From JAFDZO01 sp044226845 (GTDB lineage Bacteria > Bacteroidota > Ignavibacteria > Tepidaquicellales > Tepidaquicellaceae), in assembly GCA_044226845.1 (NCBI GenBank), contig JBGAGG010000010.1, positions 68,972-132,971 on the forward strand: 64,000 nt of DNA. The letters are read 5' to 3'. The notes beneath the pieces were generated by a model. That model ran no database searches. It was not told the origin of the DNA and worked only from the letters and a program-made list of their open reading frames with translations. Below are positions 9,217 to 18,459 of the stretch, in pieces. The position numbers were made by a program, and so were the translations under genes. The first letter of the stretch is position 1. Each line of letters opens with the position of its first letter.

Positions 9217-9563
9217 AACTTCTCTTTCACCTTTTTAGTTTGTTTCTTATTTTTAGTTACAGCTTTTGTATAAGCGGAGTGTAAAGCATTTTTGAATATA
9301 GACTTTTTAACTTTCTTCAGGTCGAACATCGTTGCTCCCCTGCTTCCCCAGAATCCTTTTACAGGGTAAATTACATTGCTGTCATATTCACTAAGAACTG
9401 ACTGTTCAAGCTCGGGTAAAATTAACATGGCCTGATTTTTATCAATATGGAAAGTCATAAATATCTTTCCGTTAATTCTGAACGACGGTTTTTCAAAGTG
9501 CGGCTCCTCGGTTACATCAGGGAAAGCCAGGGCAAGTTTTCTGCATGTTTCAAAATCGACCAT
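9213..9563 (-). CDS. MmcQ/YjbR family protein
   Basis: A 116 aa MmcQ/YjbR-family protein (CyaY-like fold, double-wing DNA-binding motif). Family features: LALAFPDVTEEPHFEKPSFR (the PDVTE-x-PHF-x-KPSFR signature), then GKIFMTFHIDKNQAMLIL and YPVKGFWGSRGATMFDLKKV. The tail KAVTKNKKQTKKVKEKL is strongly basic. A role in nucleic acid binding is assumed for the family but poorly tested. It is the first gene of the coupled run with cupin, globin and a small conserved protein. Confidence 0.88.
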   Translation of the reverse strand: MVDFETCRKLALAFPDVTEEPHFEKPSFRINGKIFMTFHIDKNQAMLILPELEQSVLSEYDSNVIYPVKGFWGSRGATMFDLKKVKKSIFKNALHSAYTKAVTKNKKQTKKVKEKL

Positions 9564-9637
9564 AACAGGTATACAGAATTATATACAGATGAATTCTCCG
9601 CCGTAAATACCGGCGGAGATTATATGAATGAATTGTT

Positions 9638-10183
9638 TTATGGAAGCATTACTGCAGCAGAAATAACTGTTGTCCAGAGACCGTTTTTATCTCCTTCTGC
9701 AGATTGTGTTACGTTGAATGTTTTGAATATCTTTCCGCTTTGTTTGTAAACATTCTCTCTTTCGTTCCAAGCTGTTTCAGAATCAAACTCAACGCCTAAA
9801 GTTGTTGCAAGCATTGTAGCTGCTAAGTCTTCAGCATATTCACCGGCAACTTTTTCAGGCTCGCCGAAAGGATGATGCTCTGAAATATATCCGTAATGAC
9901 TGTCATCAGATGGAAGCGCTACTCCAATAGAGGTTGCAATAAGTCTGTTCGGCTCATTTGTAAAATTCCTTGCCATTACGCAAAAAGTAATTGAACCCGG
10001 TTCAAGCAATTGTGTCGCTTGTTCTTTTGTAATTCTTTTGCAGCCTGATGGATATATACTTGATACCATAACAAGATTGCATTTTTCAATCCCTGCCTGT
10101 CTCAACGCTAATTCGAATGACTGTAAATAGTCTTTGTGTCGTCCGACACCTTTTGTAAAAAATATTTTAGTTGGCTTGAACAA
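9638..10183 (-). CDS. pdaD: Pyruvoyl-dependent arginine decarboxylase
   Basis: Converts arginine to agmatine, the entry to polyamine synthesis, using a pyruvoyl group made by self-cleavage. The cleavage site is the Ser-Ser pair in NLVMVSSIYPSGCKRITKEQ (S41-S42), after which the second serine becomes the pyruvoyl group. Other family landmarks are FFTKGVGRHKDYLQSFELAL, the alpha-chain block SIGVALPSDDSHYGYISEHH and a C-terminal TTVISAAVMLP. The length of 181 aa is normal. It lies 74 bp upstream of the MmcQ gene on the same strand. Together with the arginine-dihydrolase-like gene at 18460 it gives this region a second arginine-consuming enzyme. Confidence 0.93.
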   Translation of the reverse strand: MFKPTKIFFTKGVGRHKDYLQSFELALRQAGIEKCNLVMVSSIYPSGCKRITKEQATQLLEPGSITFCVMARNFTNEPNRLIATSIGVALPSDDSHYGYISEHHPFGEPEKVAGEYAEDLAATMLATTLGVEFDSETAWNERENVYKQSGKIFKTFNVTQSAEGDKNGLWTTVISAAVMLP

Positions 10184-10272
10184 TTTATCGCTCTCCCTTG
10201 TGTTTGCTTATTGTGAAATGTTGTAATTTAATAAAAATAAATATTAGATATTATAAAGATTGTATTACTTTT

Positions 10273-11469
10273 TTAGTTAACTTTAAGGAATTTTCTTTTA
10301 CCGACTTTCATCGTAAAGCTTTTTTCTTTTCCTATAACTGCATTCACGTCACTTATTTTCTCTCCGTCTATACTAACTGCCGATGCTTCGATTAATTTTC
10401 TGGCTGCAGAGTTTGAATCTGCCATTTTATTGCTTACCATAAGATTTATAAGCTTCACGTCCTCATCAAGCCTAACTTCAGGTATATCATCCGGAATTTC
10501 CTTCTTAATGAAAATCTTATCAAATTCTTCTATAGAATTCTTCGCAGTGTCTTCATCATAATAAAGCTTCACTATTTCATAACCGAGTTTTCGTTTATAA
10601 TCTCTCGGGCTCTCAGTTATCTTATCTTTAATATCCTTTAATTCATCTACGGATATTTGCGTACCAAGTTCAAAATATTTGTAAATTAATGAATCAGGAA
10701 TTCTCATAGTCTTGCCGAAAATATCTTTTGGATCTTCGCTGATACCGATGGCATTATCCAAGGACTTGCTCATTTTCTCGCTGCCGTCAATTCCTTCAAG
10801 AAGCGGCATTGTGATAACGCATTGCGGTTCTTTGCCGTATCTTTTCTGTACGTCTCTTCCTACAAGGTTATTAAACTTCTGGTCAGTACCGCCAAGTTCT
10901 ACATCCGAATTAATCGCATACGAATCATATCCCTGCATCAGCGGATAAAGCATTTCATGGAAAGCAATCTCTGCCTGTTCATTAAGCCTGTTTGTAAAAT
11001 CATCTCTCTCTAAAATTCTCTGAACGGTAAACTTTGACATCAGCTGAATCAATTGTCTTAAGTCAAGCTTTGAAAGCCACTCAGAGTTATATAATATTTT
11101 TGTCTTATCCTTATCAAGAATTTTTACCGCCTGCTCAAAATATGATTTTCCATTCTCAACAGCTTCTTCAAATGTTAGCTGAGGTCGTGTTTTTTTCTTT
11201 CCTGTCGGATCGCCTATCATACCTGTATAATCCCCTACTATCAAAATTGCAGTGTGTCCGAGTTCCTGAAATTGTCTCAGCTTATTCAATACAACTGCAT
11301 GACCGATATGTAAATCCGGACGTGACGGGTCAGCACCAAGTTTTATAATTAGCGGAGTTTTTTTAGCAATGGACTTCTCAATTTTTTTTACAAGTTCATC
11401 TTCGGGAATTATTTCAACTGTTGCGCGCTTTATTACATCTAACTGTTCGTTTAAAGAAGGAAAATTCAT
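10273..11469 (-). CDS. tyrS: Tyrosyl-tRNA synthetase
   Basis: Charges tRNA-Tyr with tyrosine. A class I synthetase of 398 aa: HIGH motif in DPSRPDLHIGHAVVLNKLRQ, a tyrosine/tRNA recognition block YPLMQGYDSYAINSDVELGG followed by TDQKFNNLVGRD, KMSKS motif in GSEKMSKSLDNAIG, and a C-terminal S4 RNA-binding domain (about 335-398, NSAARKLIEASAVSIDG). The early start NEQLDVIKRATVEIIPEDEL is that of the TyrRS branch in which HIGH is complete. Its ATG directly follows the smpB stop (0 bp spacing), so the two are one transcript. Confidence 0.95.
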   Translation of the reverse strand: MNFPSLNEQLDVIKRATVEIIPEDELVKKIEKSIAKKTPLIIKLGADPSRPDLHIGHAVVLNKLRQFQELGHTAILIVGDYTGMIGDPTGKKKTRPQLTFEEAVENGKSYFEQAVKILDKDKTKILYNSEWLSKLDLRQLIQLMSKFTVQRILERDDFTNRLNEQAEIAFHEMLYPLMQGYDSYAINSDVELGGTDQKFNNLVGRDVQKRYGKEPQCVITMPLLEGIDGSEKMSKSLDNAIGISEDPKDIFGKTMRIPDSLIYKYFELGTQISVDELKDIKDKITESPRDYKRKLGYEIVKLYYDEDTAKNSIEEFDKIFIKKEIPDDIPEVRLDEDVKLINLMVSNKMADSNSAARKLIEASAVSIDGEKISDVNAVIGKEKSFTMKVGKRKFLKVN

Positions 11470-11925
11470 TTATAGTTTAATTCTCTTTAGTTTCAGATCT
11501 GTTTCTCGTTGTTTTATTGACTCACGTTTATCGTAAAGTTTTTTACCTCTTCCGATGCCGAGCTCAACTTTTACTTTTGAATTCTTAAAATACATCTTCA
11601 ATGGAATAAGCGTTAATCCTTTTTCAGTCAAAGCTTCCTTTATCTTCTTAATTTCTTTTTTATGAAGAAGAAGCTTTCTGTTCCTATCCGGAATATGATT
11701 GTTTATATTTCCGTATTTATACTCATTAATATTCGCGCCAATCAGAAACACTTCATCTTTTATCACTCTTGCATACGATTCAACAATGCTTACCTTTGCT
11801 TCGCGAAGCGATTTTACTTCAGTTCCTTCAAGAGAAATCCCCGCTTCATATTTATCCAGTATAGCGTACTCAAAATTAGCTTTACGGTTATTGGTAATTA
11901 TTTTAATTTTATCGGTGTCAGACAT
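11470..11925 (-). CDS. smpB: SsrA-binding protein SmpB
   Basis: Partner of tmRNA in rescue of stalled ribosomes. The 151 aa sequence has the OB-fold signature NRKANFEYAILDKYEAGISL, GTEVKSLREAKVSIVESYAR, then GLTLIPLKMYFKNSKVKVEL and the basic tail GRGKKLYDKRESIKQRETDL that inserts into the ribosome decoding centre. It is the first gene of the smpB-tyrS pair. The tmRNA gene itself is not in the window. Confidence 0.95.
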   Translation of the reverse strand: MSDTDKIKIITNNRKANFEYAILDKYEAGISLEGTEVKSLREAKVSIVESYARVIKDEVFLIGANINEYKYGNINNHIPDRNRKLLLHKKEIKKIKEALTEKGLTLIPLKMYFKNSKVKVELGIGRGKKLYDKRESIKQRETDLKLKRIKL

Positions 11926-12036
11926 TTGGGCATAATTTTTACTGTATGACTATTATTCTAGTTGGGAATAAAAATTGACAGGTTAGTGAAATTACCCATA
12001 TTTAAGAGTTTAATCAATTTATAAATAATTACTATA

Positions 12037-12675
12037 ATGAGAGTTTTCCAGATACCCGTTACTCCGTTTGTTATGAACTGCTACATCAACTTCGATGAAA
12101 ATACCAAGGAAGGAGTTATATTTGACCCCGCAGCATACACTCTTGAAGAAGAGAATCAAATCAAAAAAATCATAGAAGATAACGGCATCAAGATAAAATA
12201 CATTATCAATACTCACGGACATATTGACCACATACTCGGTAATAAATTTGCCAAGGACTATTTCAACGTTCCGATTTTAATGAATGAAAAGGATATGCCA
12301 TTCTACGATAAAGTACTGAACCAGGGAAAACTGTACGGGCTTGACTTTCCTGCACCTCCGCCGGTTGATGAATTCATTGACGAAACCAGTAAAATACAGG
12401 TAGGTGATACTGAATTTAAAATCCTACATACTCCCGGACACTCGCCGGGAAGCCTTACATTCATTGATGATAAATACAAAAATATATTCTGCGGTGATGT
12501 GATTTTTAAAGATTCAATTGGAAGAACGGATCTTCCGTTCGGGGATTATGATGAGCTTATGAACTCAATCAATAATATTTTATTGCCTTCAGTTCAGGAT
12601 AGTTATACATTGCATCCCGGACATATGGAGATAACTACAGTGGGCAGAGAAAAAGAACTTAATCCTTTTCTCTGA
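12037..12675 (+). CDS. MBL-fold hydrolase, glyoxalase II-like (YcbL type)
   Basis: A dinuclear-metal hydrolase of the metallo-beta-lactamase fold, 212 aa, cytoplasmic. Metal ligands are all visible: THGHIDH (H-x-H-x-D-H, about 60-66), the histidine of LHTPGHSPGSLTF, the bridging aspartate in NIFCGDVIFKDSIGRTDLPF, and the last histidine in LHPGHMEIT. The SIGRTDLP block is characteristic of YcbL-like type II glyoxalases, which hydrolyse thioesters such as lactoyl-thiol. With BshC present, the natural substrate could be a bacillithiol thioester, but that is inference. Confidence 0.88.
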   Translation: MRVFQIPVTPFVMNCYINFDENTKEGVIFDPAAYTLEEENQIKKIIEDNGIKIKYIINTHGHIDHILGNKFAKDYFNVPILMNEKDMPFYDKVLNQGKLYGLDFPAPPPVDEFIDETSKIQVGDTEFKILHTPGHSPGSLTFIDDKYKNIFCGDVIFKDSIGRTDLPFGDYDELMNSINNILLPSVQDSYTLHPGHMEITTVGREKELNPFL

Positions 12676-12700
12676 CCATAATAATTCTTAATATTAGTTC

Positions 12701-13222
12701 TTAATTATTTACTTTGAAGTTCTTTGCAATCTTGTCAAAATCTTTTTCAGCTGCCGGATAATTTGCTATAGTTGTAATGAACCTCAGCATATAAGTATAA
12801 TTCTGCTTATCTGTATTTTGCGTTCTGTAATAAAAAATCTTTTCACCAAATTCACTGTCTTTATAAACTGCACTTCTTCCTTCAGCGTGCTCTGAAGTAA
12901 AATTAGTATACTCTCCGCTTCTCTTAGGAATGTTCAGCGTCATATCTTTTTCAAGAGTATAAATTAAATCATCGAGACTCTTGATTGATTCAACTTTAAA
13001 TGCAAGCAGCATAATTGCATCCTTGCCGTCTTTCTTATCGAACGTATAAGATATAGCATCCTTGTTTGTAGTCTCTTCTGTTTTGGATTTCTTCCAGTCA
13101 GAGCCGAGAGAAATCTTGAATGCATAATTATTATCCGAAATATCTGACGAGGTCTGTGAATAAATATTTTGGATAAAAATTAACGAGAGAAAAAACGTAA
13201 ATGTGACTAAAACTTTTTTCAT
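12701..13222 (-). CDS. Secreted protein of unknown function
   Basis: A 173 aa exported protein with a signal peptide at 1-22 (MKKVLVTFTFFLSLIFIQNI, cut after YSQ). The mature part resembles the PsbP/DcrB-like fold group: YAFKISLGSDWKKSKTEETT at the start, a central AIMLLAFKVESIKSLDDLIY, and a last helix YPAAEKDFDKIAKNFKV, which is how PsbP-like domains end. I would call it PsbP-like with low certainty. It lies 42 bp after the M48 protease gene on the same strand, so both may work in the periplasm. Confidence 0.75.
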   Translation of the reverse strand: MKKVLVTFTFFLSLIFIQNIYSQTSSDISDNNYAFKISLGSDWKKSKTEETTNKDAISYTFDKKDGKDAIMLLAFKVESIKSLDDLIYTLEKDMTLNIPKRSGEYTNFTSEHAEGRSAVYKDSEFGEKIFYYRTQNTDKQNYTYMLRFITTIANYPAAEKDFDKIAKNFKVNN

Positions 13223-13264
13223 GAAAATCTCCTATGTGAAATTGAATATATAATTATAAAATAG

Positions 13265-14119
13265 TTATTGTAGTTTTGATTTTATTTCCAGATATCTCTC
13301 AGGGAAAAGTCCTTTTGTTGAATCCGGTCTTGGCTTAATATTGCTCAGCTCTTCAAATACGTTGTCGATTCTATCCTGCGGTAACGGATGTGTTGCAAAT
13401 AATCTTTCAAGACTTCCCGGTGTCTGACCTTTTTTTCTTTGCTCCTCACGGATCTTGTTAAAGAAGAAAATTATGCTTCCAGGATAATACTGTGACGAAC
13501 GTAAATATTTTATCGAATAATCATCTGCTTCCGTTTCATCTGAACGGCTGTTTGCAAGAAAACCAAGCCCGACAAATAAATTTGCAGCTATTTCAGCAAA
13601 CTGATTCGGATTGCTTCCAAGTACTAATGAAAGTACCGTGCTTACACCATAATACGATGTTAGTCTTTGAGTCATGTGTCTTCTTTCTGCGTGAGCAATT
13701 TCATGAGCCATTACACCGGCAAGCGCTGCTTCGCTGTCAAGAAATTTTATCAGACCGGTATAAATGTAAATATATCCGCCCGGAATACAAAAAGCATTCA
13801 CTGTGCTGTCATCCTGAATAACATCGAACTTATAAGGAAAAACATTTTTATATTGTATTAACGATGAACTGTTAAGGATATTTCTTCCGATACCGCTCAC
13901 ATAACTTCTTACATCATCGTGGCCTTCCATTATAGGATAATTCTGCCTGTCAGCCCTAATCTGAACATCAAGATCTTTTCCAATGCTTACATCATCACTC
14001 ACCGAAAATAAATTTGCTCCGCAGCTGTAAAACACAGAAAAAGTACAAAGCGTTAAAACAGAAATTATTAAGTAAGAAAGGTTGTGGTTTAGTCTGAATT
14101 TCGTTGTTATTTTCTTCAT
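13265..14119 (-). CDS. M48 family metalloprotease (BepA/YfgC-like)
   Basis: A zinc peptidase of the periplasm, 284 aa. The N-terminal hydrophobic stretch SYLIISVLTLCTFSVFYSCG (about 15-34) ends in a lipobox-like SCG, so it is likely a lipoprotein. The catalytic motif is MAHEIAHAERRHM (H-E-x-x-H), with the third ligand in NSRSDETEADDYSIKYLRSS (E-x-x-A-D). It also shows FCIPGGYIYIYTGLIKFLDS and the final THPLPQDRIDNVFEEL, both standard in BepA-like chaperone-proteases that work on outer-membrane assembly. The TPR region of BepA is absent. It sits just upstream of a PsbP-like secreted protein. Confidence 0.9.
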   Translation of the reverse strand: MKKITTKFRLNHNLSYLIISVLTLCTFSVFYSCGANLFSVSDDVSIGKDLDVQIRADRQNYPIMEGHDDVRSYVSGIGRNILNSSSLIQYKNVFPYKFDVIQDDSTVNAFCIPGGYIYIYTGLIKFLDSEAALAGVMAHEIAHAERRHMTQRLTSYYGVSTVLSLVLGSNPNQFAEIAANLFVGLGFLANSRSDETEADDYSIKYLRSSQYYPGSIIFFFNKIREEQRKKGQTPGSLERLFATHPLPQDRIDNVFEELSNIKPRPDSTKGLFPERYLEIKSKLQ

Positions 14120-14185
14120 AATATATCTCTATTTGTTATATCCATTTAAACTGAAATTGTTCCTTTTAAATTTCAGTATTATTTA

Positions 14186-14968
14186 TCACTTACCTGTGAA
14201 TTTAGGTTTTCTTTTTTCTAAAAATGCTGCAACACCTTCTTTAAAATCAGCTGAATTTCCTGCTGACTGCTGATGCTGCGCTTCAAGCTCAAGTATATCT
14301 TCCAATGGCGAGTGCGCTGCTTTCTGCAACATATCCTTTATCATTCCGATTGCAAATGTCGGTTTCGATGCAAAATTTTCTGCAACCTGTGCTGTAATTT
14401 TTTTAAGCAGAGTACCATTGCTTACCATTTTATTTATAAGCCCTAACTCTTTTGCTTCCTTTGCTGTAACTTTATCCCCCGTTGCGCAGAGCTCAAAAGC
14501 TTTTGCATAACCTAAAATTTTCAGCAGATAAAATGATGAGCCGCTATCGGGTACAAGTCCTACGTTGATAAACACTTCAATCAATGTTGCGCTTTCAACT
14601 GCAATGCGATAGTCACAAGCTAATGCAAGAGATAGTCCAGCACCTGCTGCAACTCCGTTTATTGAGGCAATAACAGGCTTTGGAAGTCCTGTAATAAGTT
14701 TTATCAAAGGATTGTATCTTTTATCAAGAGCTTCTTTGAATGTAGATTTTTTATCAGTGAAGTCTTTCAAATCCTGACCTGAGCAGAATGCCTTACCTGC
14801 TCCGGTAATTACTACGCATCTTACATCATCAGCCGCAGCATCGTTTTTAAAAGCATCCTGCAGCTCGTAAGTCATTTCATCATTAAATGCATTGTAAACA
14901 TCGGGACGATTTAAAGTTATATATAAAACGGAATTTTTTTTCTCGGTTAGTATAGAATTATATGCCAT
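14186..14968 (-). CDS. Enoyl-CoA hydratase/isomerase family protein
   Basis: Crotonase-fold enzyme of 260 aa acting on a CoA thioester. Oxyanion-hole motifs are ITGAGKAFCSGQDLKDFTDK and ASINGVAAGAGLSLALACDY; the region VEVFINVGLVPDSGSSFYLL holds the position of the catalytic acid, with D in VPDSGSS as in PaaG-type 1,2-epoxyphenylacetyl-CoA isomerases. The end, EGVAAFLEKRKPKFTGK, is the usual crotonase C-terminus. Best guess is a PaaG-like isomerase or an enoyl-CoA hydratase of fatty acid oxidation. It stands alone; the nearest fatty-acid gene is the acyl-CoA dehydrogenase at 41649. Confidence 0.9.
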   Translation of the reverse strand: MAYNSILTEKKNSVLYITLNRPDVYNAFNDEMTYELQDAFKNDAAADDVRCVVITGAGKAFCSGQDLKDFTDKKSTFKEALDKRYNPLIKLITGLPKPVIASINGVAAGAGLSLALACDYRIAVESATLIEVFINVGLVPDSGSSFYLLKILGYAKAFELCATGDKVTAKEAKELGLINKMVSNGTLLKKITAQVAENFASKPTFAIGMIKDMLQKAAHSPLEDILELEAQHQQSAGNSADFKEGVAAFLEKRKPKFTGK

Positions 14969-15028
14969 TAGTTGAGTATCATTTTAGTTCTAAAAAGAAA
15001 ATATAAAATAAATTCATCTGCGTTAAAA

Positions 15029-15117
15029 GTCGGAAAAAAGTCGGGTTTTATAATTCCCGTTTTTGTTTTTACAATAGTGATTTTTTAAAATTCAGTCAGT
15101 GACGGATTTTTGACGGA
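15029..15117. repeat. GTCGG-type interspersed repeat, degenerate copy
   Basis: First of two copies in the 435 bp gap 14969-15403, which otherwise holds no gene I can see. It has two GTCGG words followed by a T-rich stretch and a degraded version of the hairpin TTGTTTTTACAA, then two GACGGATTT words. Compare the cleaner copies at 15158, 32908 and 33084. Confidence 0.55.
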
Positions 15118-15157
15118 TTTCTGTTAATTGTTAACTGATAATTGTTAATTGAAATAT

Positions 15158-15240
15158 GTCGGGTTTTATATTCTCCTGTGTTGTTTTTACAACACTGACA
15201 AATTTTAGTTTTAAAAAAGTCGGAAATAAGTCGGATTTTC
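15158..15240. repeat. GTCGG-type interspersed repeat with perfect hairpin
   Basis: Begins with GTCGGGTTTTATA, contains the perfect hairpin GTGTTG-TTTTTA-CAACAC at 15178-15195 and ends with AGTCGGAAATAAGTCGGATT. The same order (GTCGG, TTCCTGTRTTG, TTTTTA, CAACAC, then a pair of GTCGG words) recurs at 32908 and 33084. The rest of the gap, 15241-15403, is AT-rich and shows nothing further. Confidence 0.65.
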
Positions 15241-15403
15241 ATTTCAATTACGAGTTTCAAAATACGATTTACGAATGGAAACTTCTTATTTATTTCACCT
15301 CTGAATAAATCTGAAATCTGAACTCAGCAAATATAACATTCCTCCTATGCAAATTCTAATGCATCTTCCCTATTAGTAGGTATAGGCAAATATATTCAAT
15401 TTA

Positions 15404-17893
15404 CTAATGCTGATTGACCATAATATAATTCAGCGCCTTATCAATTCTGGATTCGCATTCCTTCAGGTGAAAAGAATCAAAATCGTTTCCGCCTCTGTAA
15501 TTTCCCAGATCTTTCTTCAACTGGTTCAATATCTTGAACGAAATCGAACGGGCATCTTCAGGCGCTCCAAACTGCGGATTCACAAGCATATCGATCAGAT
15601 ATCCCAGATGGAGTTTTTGCAGTCCTCTTCTTGCTTTGGAAATTTCAGACTTCGTTCTTACTTCACTCCATATATTTGAATACAGATAATCGTTCAGCTC
15701 ATTCAATGTTAAAATATCCGATGATAAATTTTCCTGCTCAAGCATTCTTTTCATCAGCACAGGACTGTACATCCTCGCAAGTGTATTATTCTGAATTGTC
15801 TGTATTATATCGTTCAAAGGAAAATCCTGCCTCGCTCTTCCGTTTGCAACTGGCTGAAGCATTTTCATAAAATCATTACTGAATGATAAAAAATTATCCG
15901 CTTCAAATGCATACTTATTTAAAAAATCCAAAGCTTCCATTTGCTCAGCACGTGTCACCGGCATAATAGGATAGCGGTTATCAACAATATCTCCCTGCTT
16001 CATTTTAGTTACGTAAGCGCCGCCTATATACTTCGACACAATCATCGTATTGGAAAAATAATCAAAGAGCAGACCGATGAAAACATTGTTAAGCTGCGCA
16101 TAACTTTCGTTATATGTCGGGAAATATTTATCGATCTTACCGAAAAGATTTGTATCAATTTCCATCTTATCTTTTGCGTACTTCAATGGCGAGCTGCCCA
16201 GATCAAATGTCTGCGTCAGTGGGTCAAGACTTGTCGGCCCGAATATATTCATTGCATCTTCATCCGTACCATAAACCAAATGCGGGTCAGAAGAGCGTGA
16301 AGCTATGGCAATTAAATAAGGCACTTCATCCTCAGATTTTTTTACATTCGGAAAAATTTTATATCCGTATTCGATTATATTTGCTGCAGTATAATCCATC
16401 ACTGAGCCTGAATTGCCCCACTGATTTGTAAATTCCGGATTTCTTATCTCATCAAAAGTATATGCAGTCGATGCTTTGAAGTTATGCCTTAATCCCAATG
16501 TGTGCCCGACTTCATGAACGACTAAATCAGTCAGATAATCATAAACATAATCCTTCGGAATTTCATCAGTGTTTGTAATATTGTTATCAATCACATATTT
16601 CACTGCGCCAATCAATGCATGATTTTGCGAGAGCGATGAATACCGGCACATATAAATATTATTCTTATTTAATTTCTCAAGAACCTTAATAACTTTATCG
16701 CCTTCAAAACCTGAGTTTTGTAATTCCTGTTTTGAACTTATCAGATTAAACAAAGTTTTTTCATCCTGTGTAAATCGCAGAGCTTCTGAGTTTATTAAAA
16801 CAGAGCTGTTCAATATTTCACCTGTGAAAGGATTTGAAACAGAGGGTCCAATACCAGCAATTCCCGATGTAGAAAATGACTGCCAGCGTAGTACGTTAAA
16901 TCTTATATCATCAGAATCCCACTGAACAGAATCCGGCTGCACTTTGCACTGAACAGCATCTTTGAATCCTATTTTTTCAAATGCCTTATTCCACATCAGC
17001 ACGCCTTTTTTTATAGCATCCCTATACTCCTTCGGAGTCGCTCTGTCTATCCAGTATACAATAGGTTTTACAGGTTCGGATAATTCATCATAAGGATTTT
17101 TCTTCTGCAGATTCCATCTGGCAATATATTTGGTAGTTTCACTTTTTCTTAAAGTATTGGTGTAATCTTTAACAAGTGTTTCAAAGTATCCCACGCGCGC
17201 ATCTGAAAGCCTTGGCATGTACGGATTATTGGAATCAGGTGTTAAATCAACAAGTGAATATCGTATTTTAAAATTAACCGAACGTGAATCCGGAATTGCA
17301 GGAACCGGACTTGATGACGTTGTAAAAACGTAATTAACAGTAATCTCAATATTCTTCGGAAAAGTTTTTACTTCTTCAATAAAAGTCAGTTCGGAATTTA
17401 TAGAATAATAGCCTCCGAGAAGCTGCTGAAAAACAAACTGAAGATTCGGAATATCAGAGGTAAAGTATGAATTTATTTTAGCAATAAATTTAGAACTATC
17501 CGAACTGAATCCTTCTATTTTTAAAGGGCCGAAACGCGATGTAACATTCTGCCCGTAATTCGAAAACTTATTTGTATCGGGGAGAATAAGCTCGTTGATC
17601 TTTATTATATCAAGATTATCGTTTCTTCTTTCAAGCTGCATAGTCATCTGCCCGGCATCAAGTCCGGCAAAAAAACCAAGCTCATCTATAGAAGTGAGAT
17701 TAGTCATCTTCAGTAGAAAAAGTTTTTTATCGTAGCCTTTGTTGAACTCAAAATAATAATCTCCTTTATCGGAGTATGTAGTAAAAAGTCCGGGAGTTTT
17801 TTTTGATTTAGATACAACTGCATCATATCCTTCCTGCGCATGTAGATTGGCAAAGGAAATTGAGAGGATTAAAAGTAAAACTAATTTTTTCAT
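15404..17893 (-). CDS. Secreted zinc-dependent metalloprotease (DUF5117/DUF4953 type)
   Basis: A large exported metallopeptidase, 829 aa, with a signal peptide at 1-19 (MKKLVLLLILSISFANLHAQ). The catalytic site is VVHEVGHTLGLRHNFKAS, the extended H-E-x-x-H-x-x-G-x-x-H metzincin motif, followed by SGSVMDYTAAN, which supplies the Met-turn. The N-terminal part (about 60-400) is the beta-rich DUF5117-like module with VYWIDRATPKEYRDAIKKGV and WNKAFEKIGFKDAVQC before the catalytic domain; the C-terminal part is helical. It is periplasmic or extracellular, with no T9SS domain. The natural substrate is not known. Upstream, 17 bp away, is the SRPBCC gene. Confidence 0.9.
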   Translation of the reverse strand: MKKLVLLLILSISFANLHAQEGYDAVVSKSKKTPGLFTTYSDKGDYYFEFNKGYDKKLFLLKMTNLTSIDELGFFAGLDAGQMTMQLERRNDNLDIIKINELILPDTNKFSNYGQNVTSRFGPLKIEGFSSDSSKFIAKINSYFTSDIPNLQFVFQQLLGGYYSINSELTFIEEVKTFPKNIEITVNYVFTTSSSPVPAIPDSRSVNFKIRYSLVDLTPDSNNPYMPRLSDARVGYFETLVKDYTNTLRKSETTKYIARWNLQKKNPYDELSEPVKPIVYWIDRATPKEYRDAIKKGVLMWNKAFEKIGFKDAVQCKVQPDSVQWDSDDIRFNVLRWQSFSTSGIAGIGPSVSNPFTGEILNSSVLINSEALRFTQDEKTLFNLISSKQELQNSGFEGDKVIKVLEKLNKNNIYMCRYSSLSQNHALIGAVKYVIDNNITNTDEIPKDYVYDYLTDLVVHEVGHTLGLRHNFKASTAYTFDEIRNPEFTNQWGNSGSVMDYTAANIIEYGYKIFPNVKKSEDEVPYLIAIASRSSDPHLVYGTDEDAMNIFGPTSLDPLTQTFDLGSSPLKYAKDKMEIDTNLFGKIDKYFPTYNESYAQLNNVFIGLLFDYFSNTMIVSKYIGGAYVTKMKQGDIVDNRYPIMPVTRAEQMEALDFLNKYAFEADNFLSFSNDFMKMLQPVANGRARQDFPLNDIIQTIQNNTLARMYSPVLMKRMLEQENLSSDILTLNELNDYLYSNIWSEVRTKSEISKARRGLQKLHLGYLIDMLVNPQFGAPEDARSISFKILNQLKKDLGNYRGGNDFDSFHLKECESRIDKALNYIMVNQH

Positions 17894-17910
17894 TAAATAT
17901 TTTAGAAAGG

Positions 17911-18363
17911 TTAAATTTTTTCAAGTATTTCTTTTGTCTTTTTATGTCTTAGCTCAAACATGCTCTGTATCATTTTTTTTGCAAAAAGCCCGTGAGCAAT
18001 ATCGCCGAGAAATCCGAACGGCAGGTCATAATCTACTCTGTCCGTCATTATAGTTTTACCTGCCTGTCTGTCAAAACAATGCCGGTGATACCAGTACTTG
18101 AACGGTCCCTTCAGCATATAATCGCCGATGACTTCATTTTCGATGTATTGGGAAATTTTTACTTTCCAGTAAGATTTAAAAATTCCGAACTGCTTAACTG
18201 ATAATTCTATTTCCGAATTTAAAACAAGCGGAAGCTCAATTTTTATAATTTCAGTTTTTACCGATGAAGGTGAAATTAACTTTAAATTATTTGTGTCTGT
18301 GTGAAATGCAAATGCTTTTTCTATCGGGCAATCCATTATCACGCTTTTCTCAAAATGATACAT
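17911..18363 (-). CDS. SRPBCC family protein
   Basis: A START/Bet v1-like protein (polyketide cyclase/coenzyme Q-binding group) of about 150 aa. It starts MYHFEKSVIMDCPIEKAFAF, the usual first strand and helix of this fold, and continues with SPSSVKTEIIKIELPLVLNS, YWYHRHCFDRQAGKTIMTDR and the closing FGFLGDIAHGLFAKKMIQSM. An ATG 16 codons upstream (18411) is possible, but the added residues do not match the fold, so I chose 18363. It probably binds a hydrophobic ligand in the cytoplasm. It resembles the cell-division-inhibitor-like SRPBCC proteins seen next to epimerase genes, but no such gene is here. Confidence 0.82.
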   Translation of the reverse strand: MYHFEKSVIMDCPIEKAFAFHTDTNNLKLISPSSVKTEIIKIELPLVLNSEIELSVKQFGIFKSYWKVKISQYIENEVIGDYMLKGPFKYWYHRHCFDRQAGKTIMTDRVDYDLPFGFLGDIAHGLFAKKMIQSMFELRHKKTKEILEKI

Positions 18364-18459
18364 TTTTTTATCGTATATTTTTGTTGTTAATTTAAAGAAA
18401 TTAACATACATCTTTTAAATATAGTTACTGAATAAAACCTATACAATTGCAATAAAATT

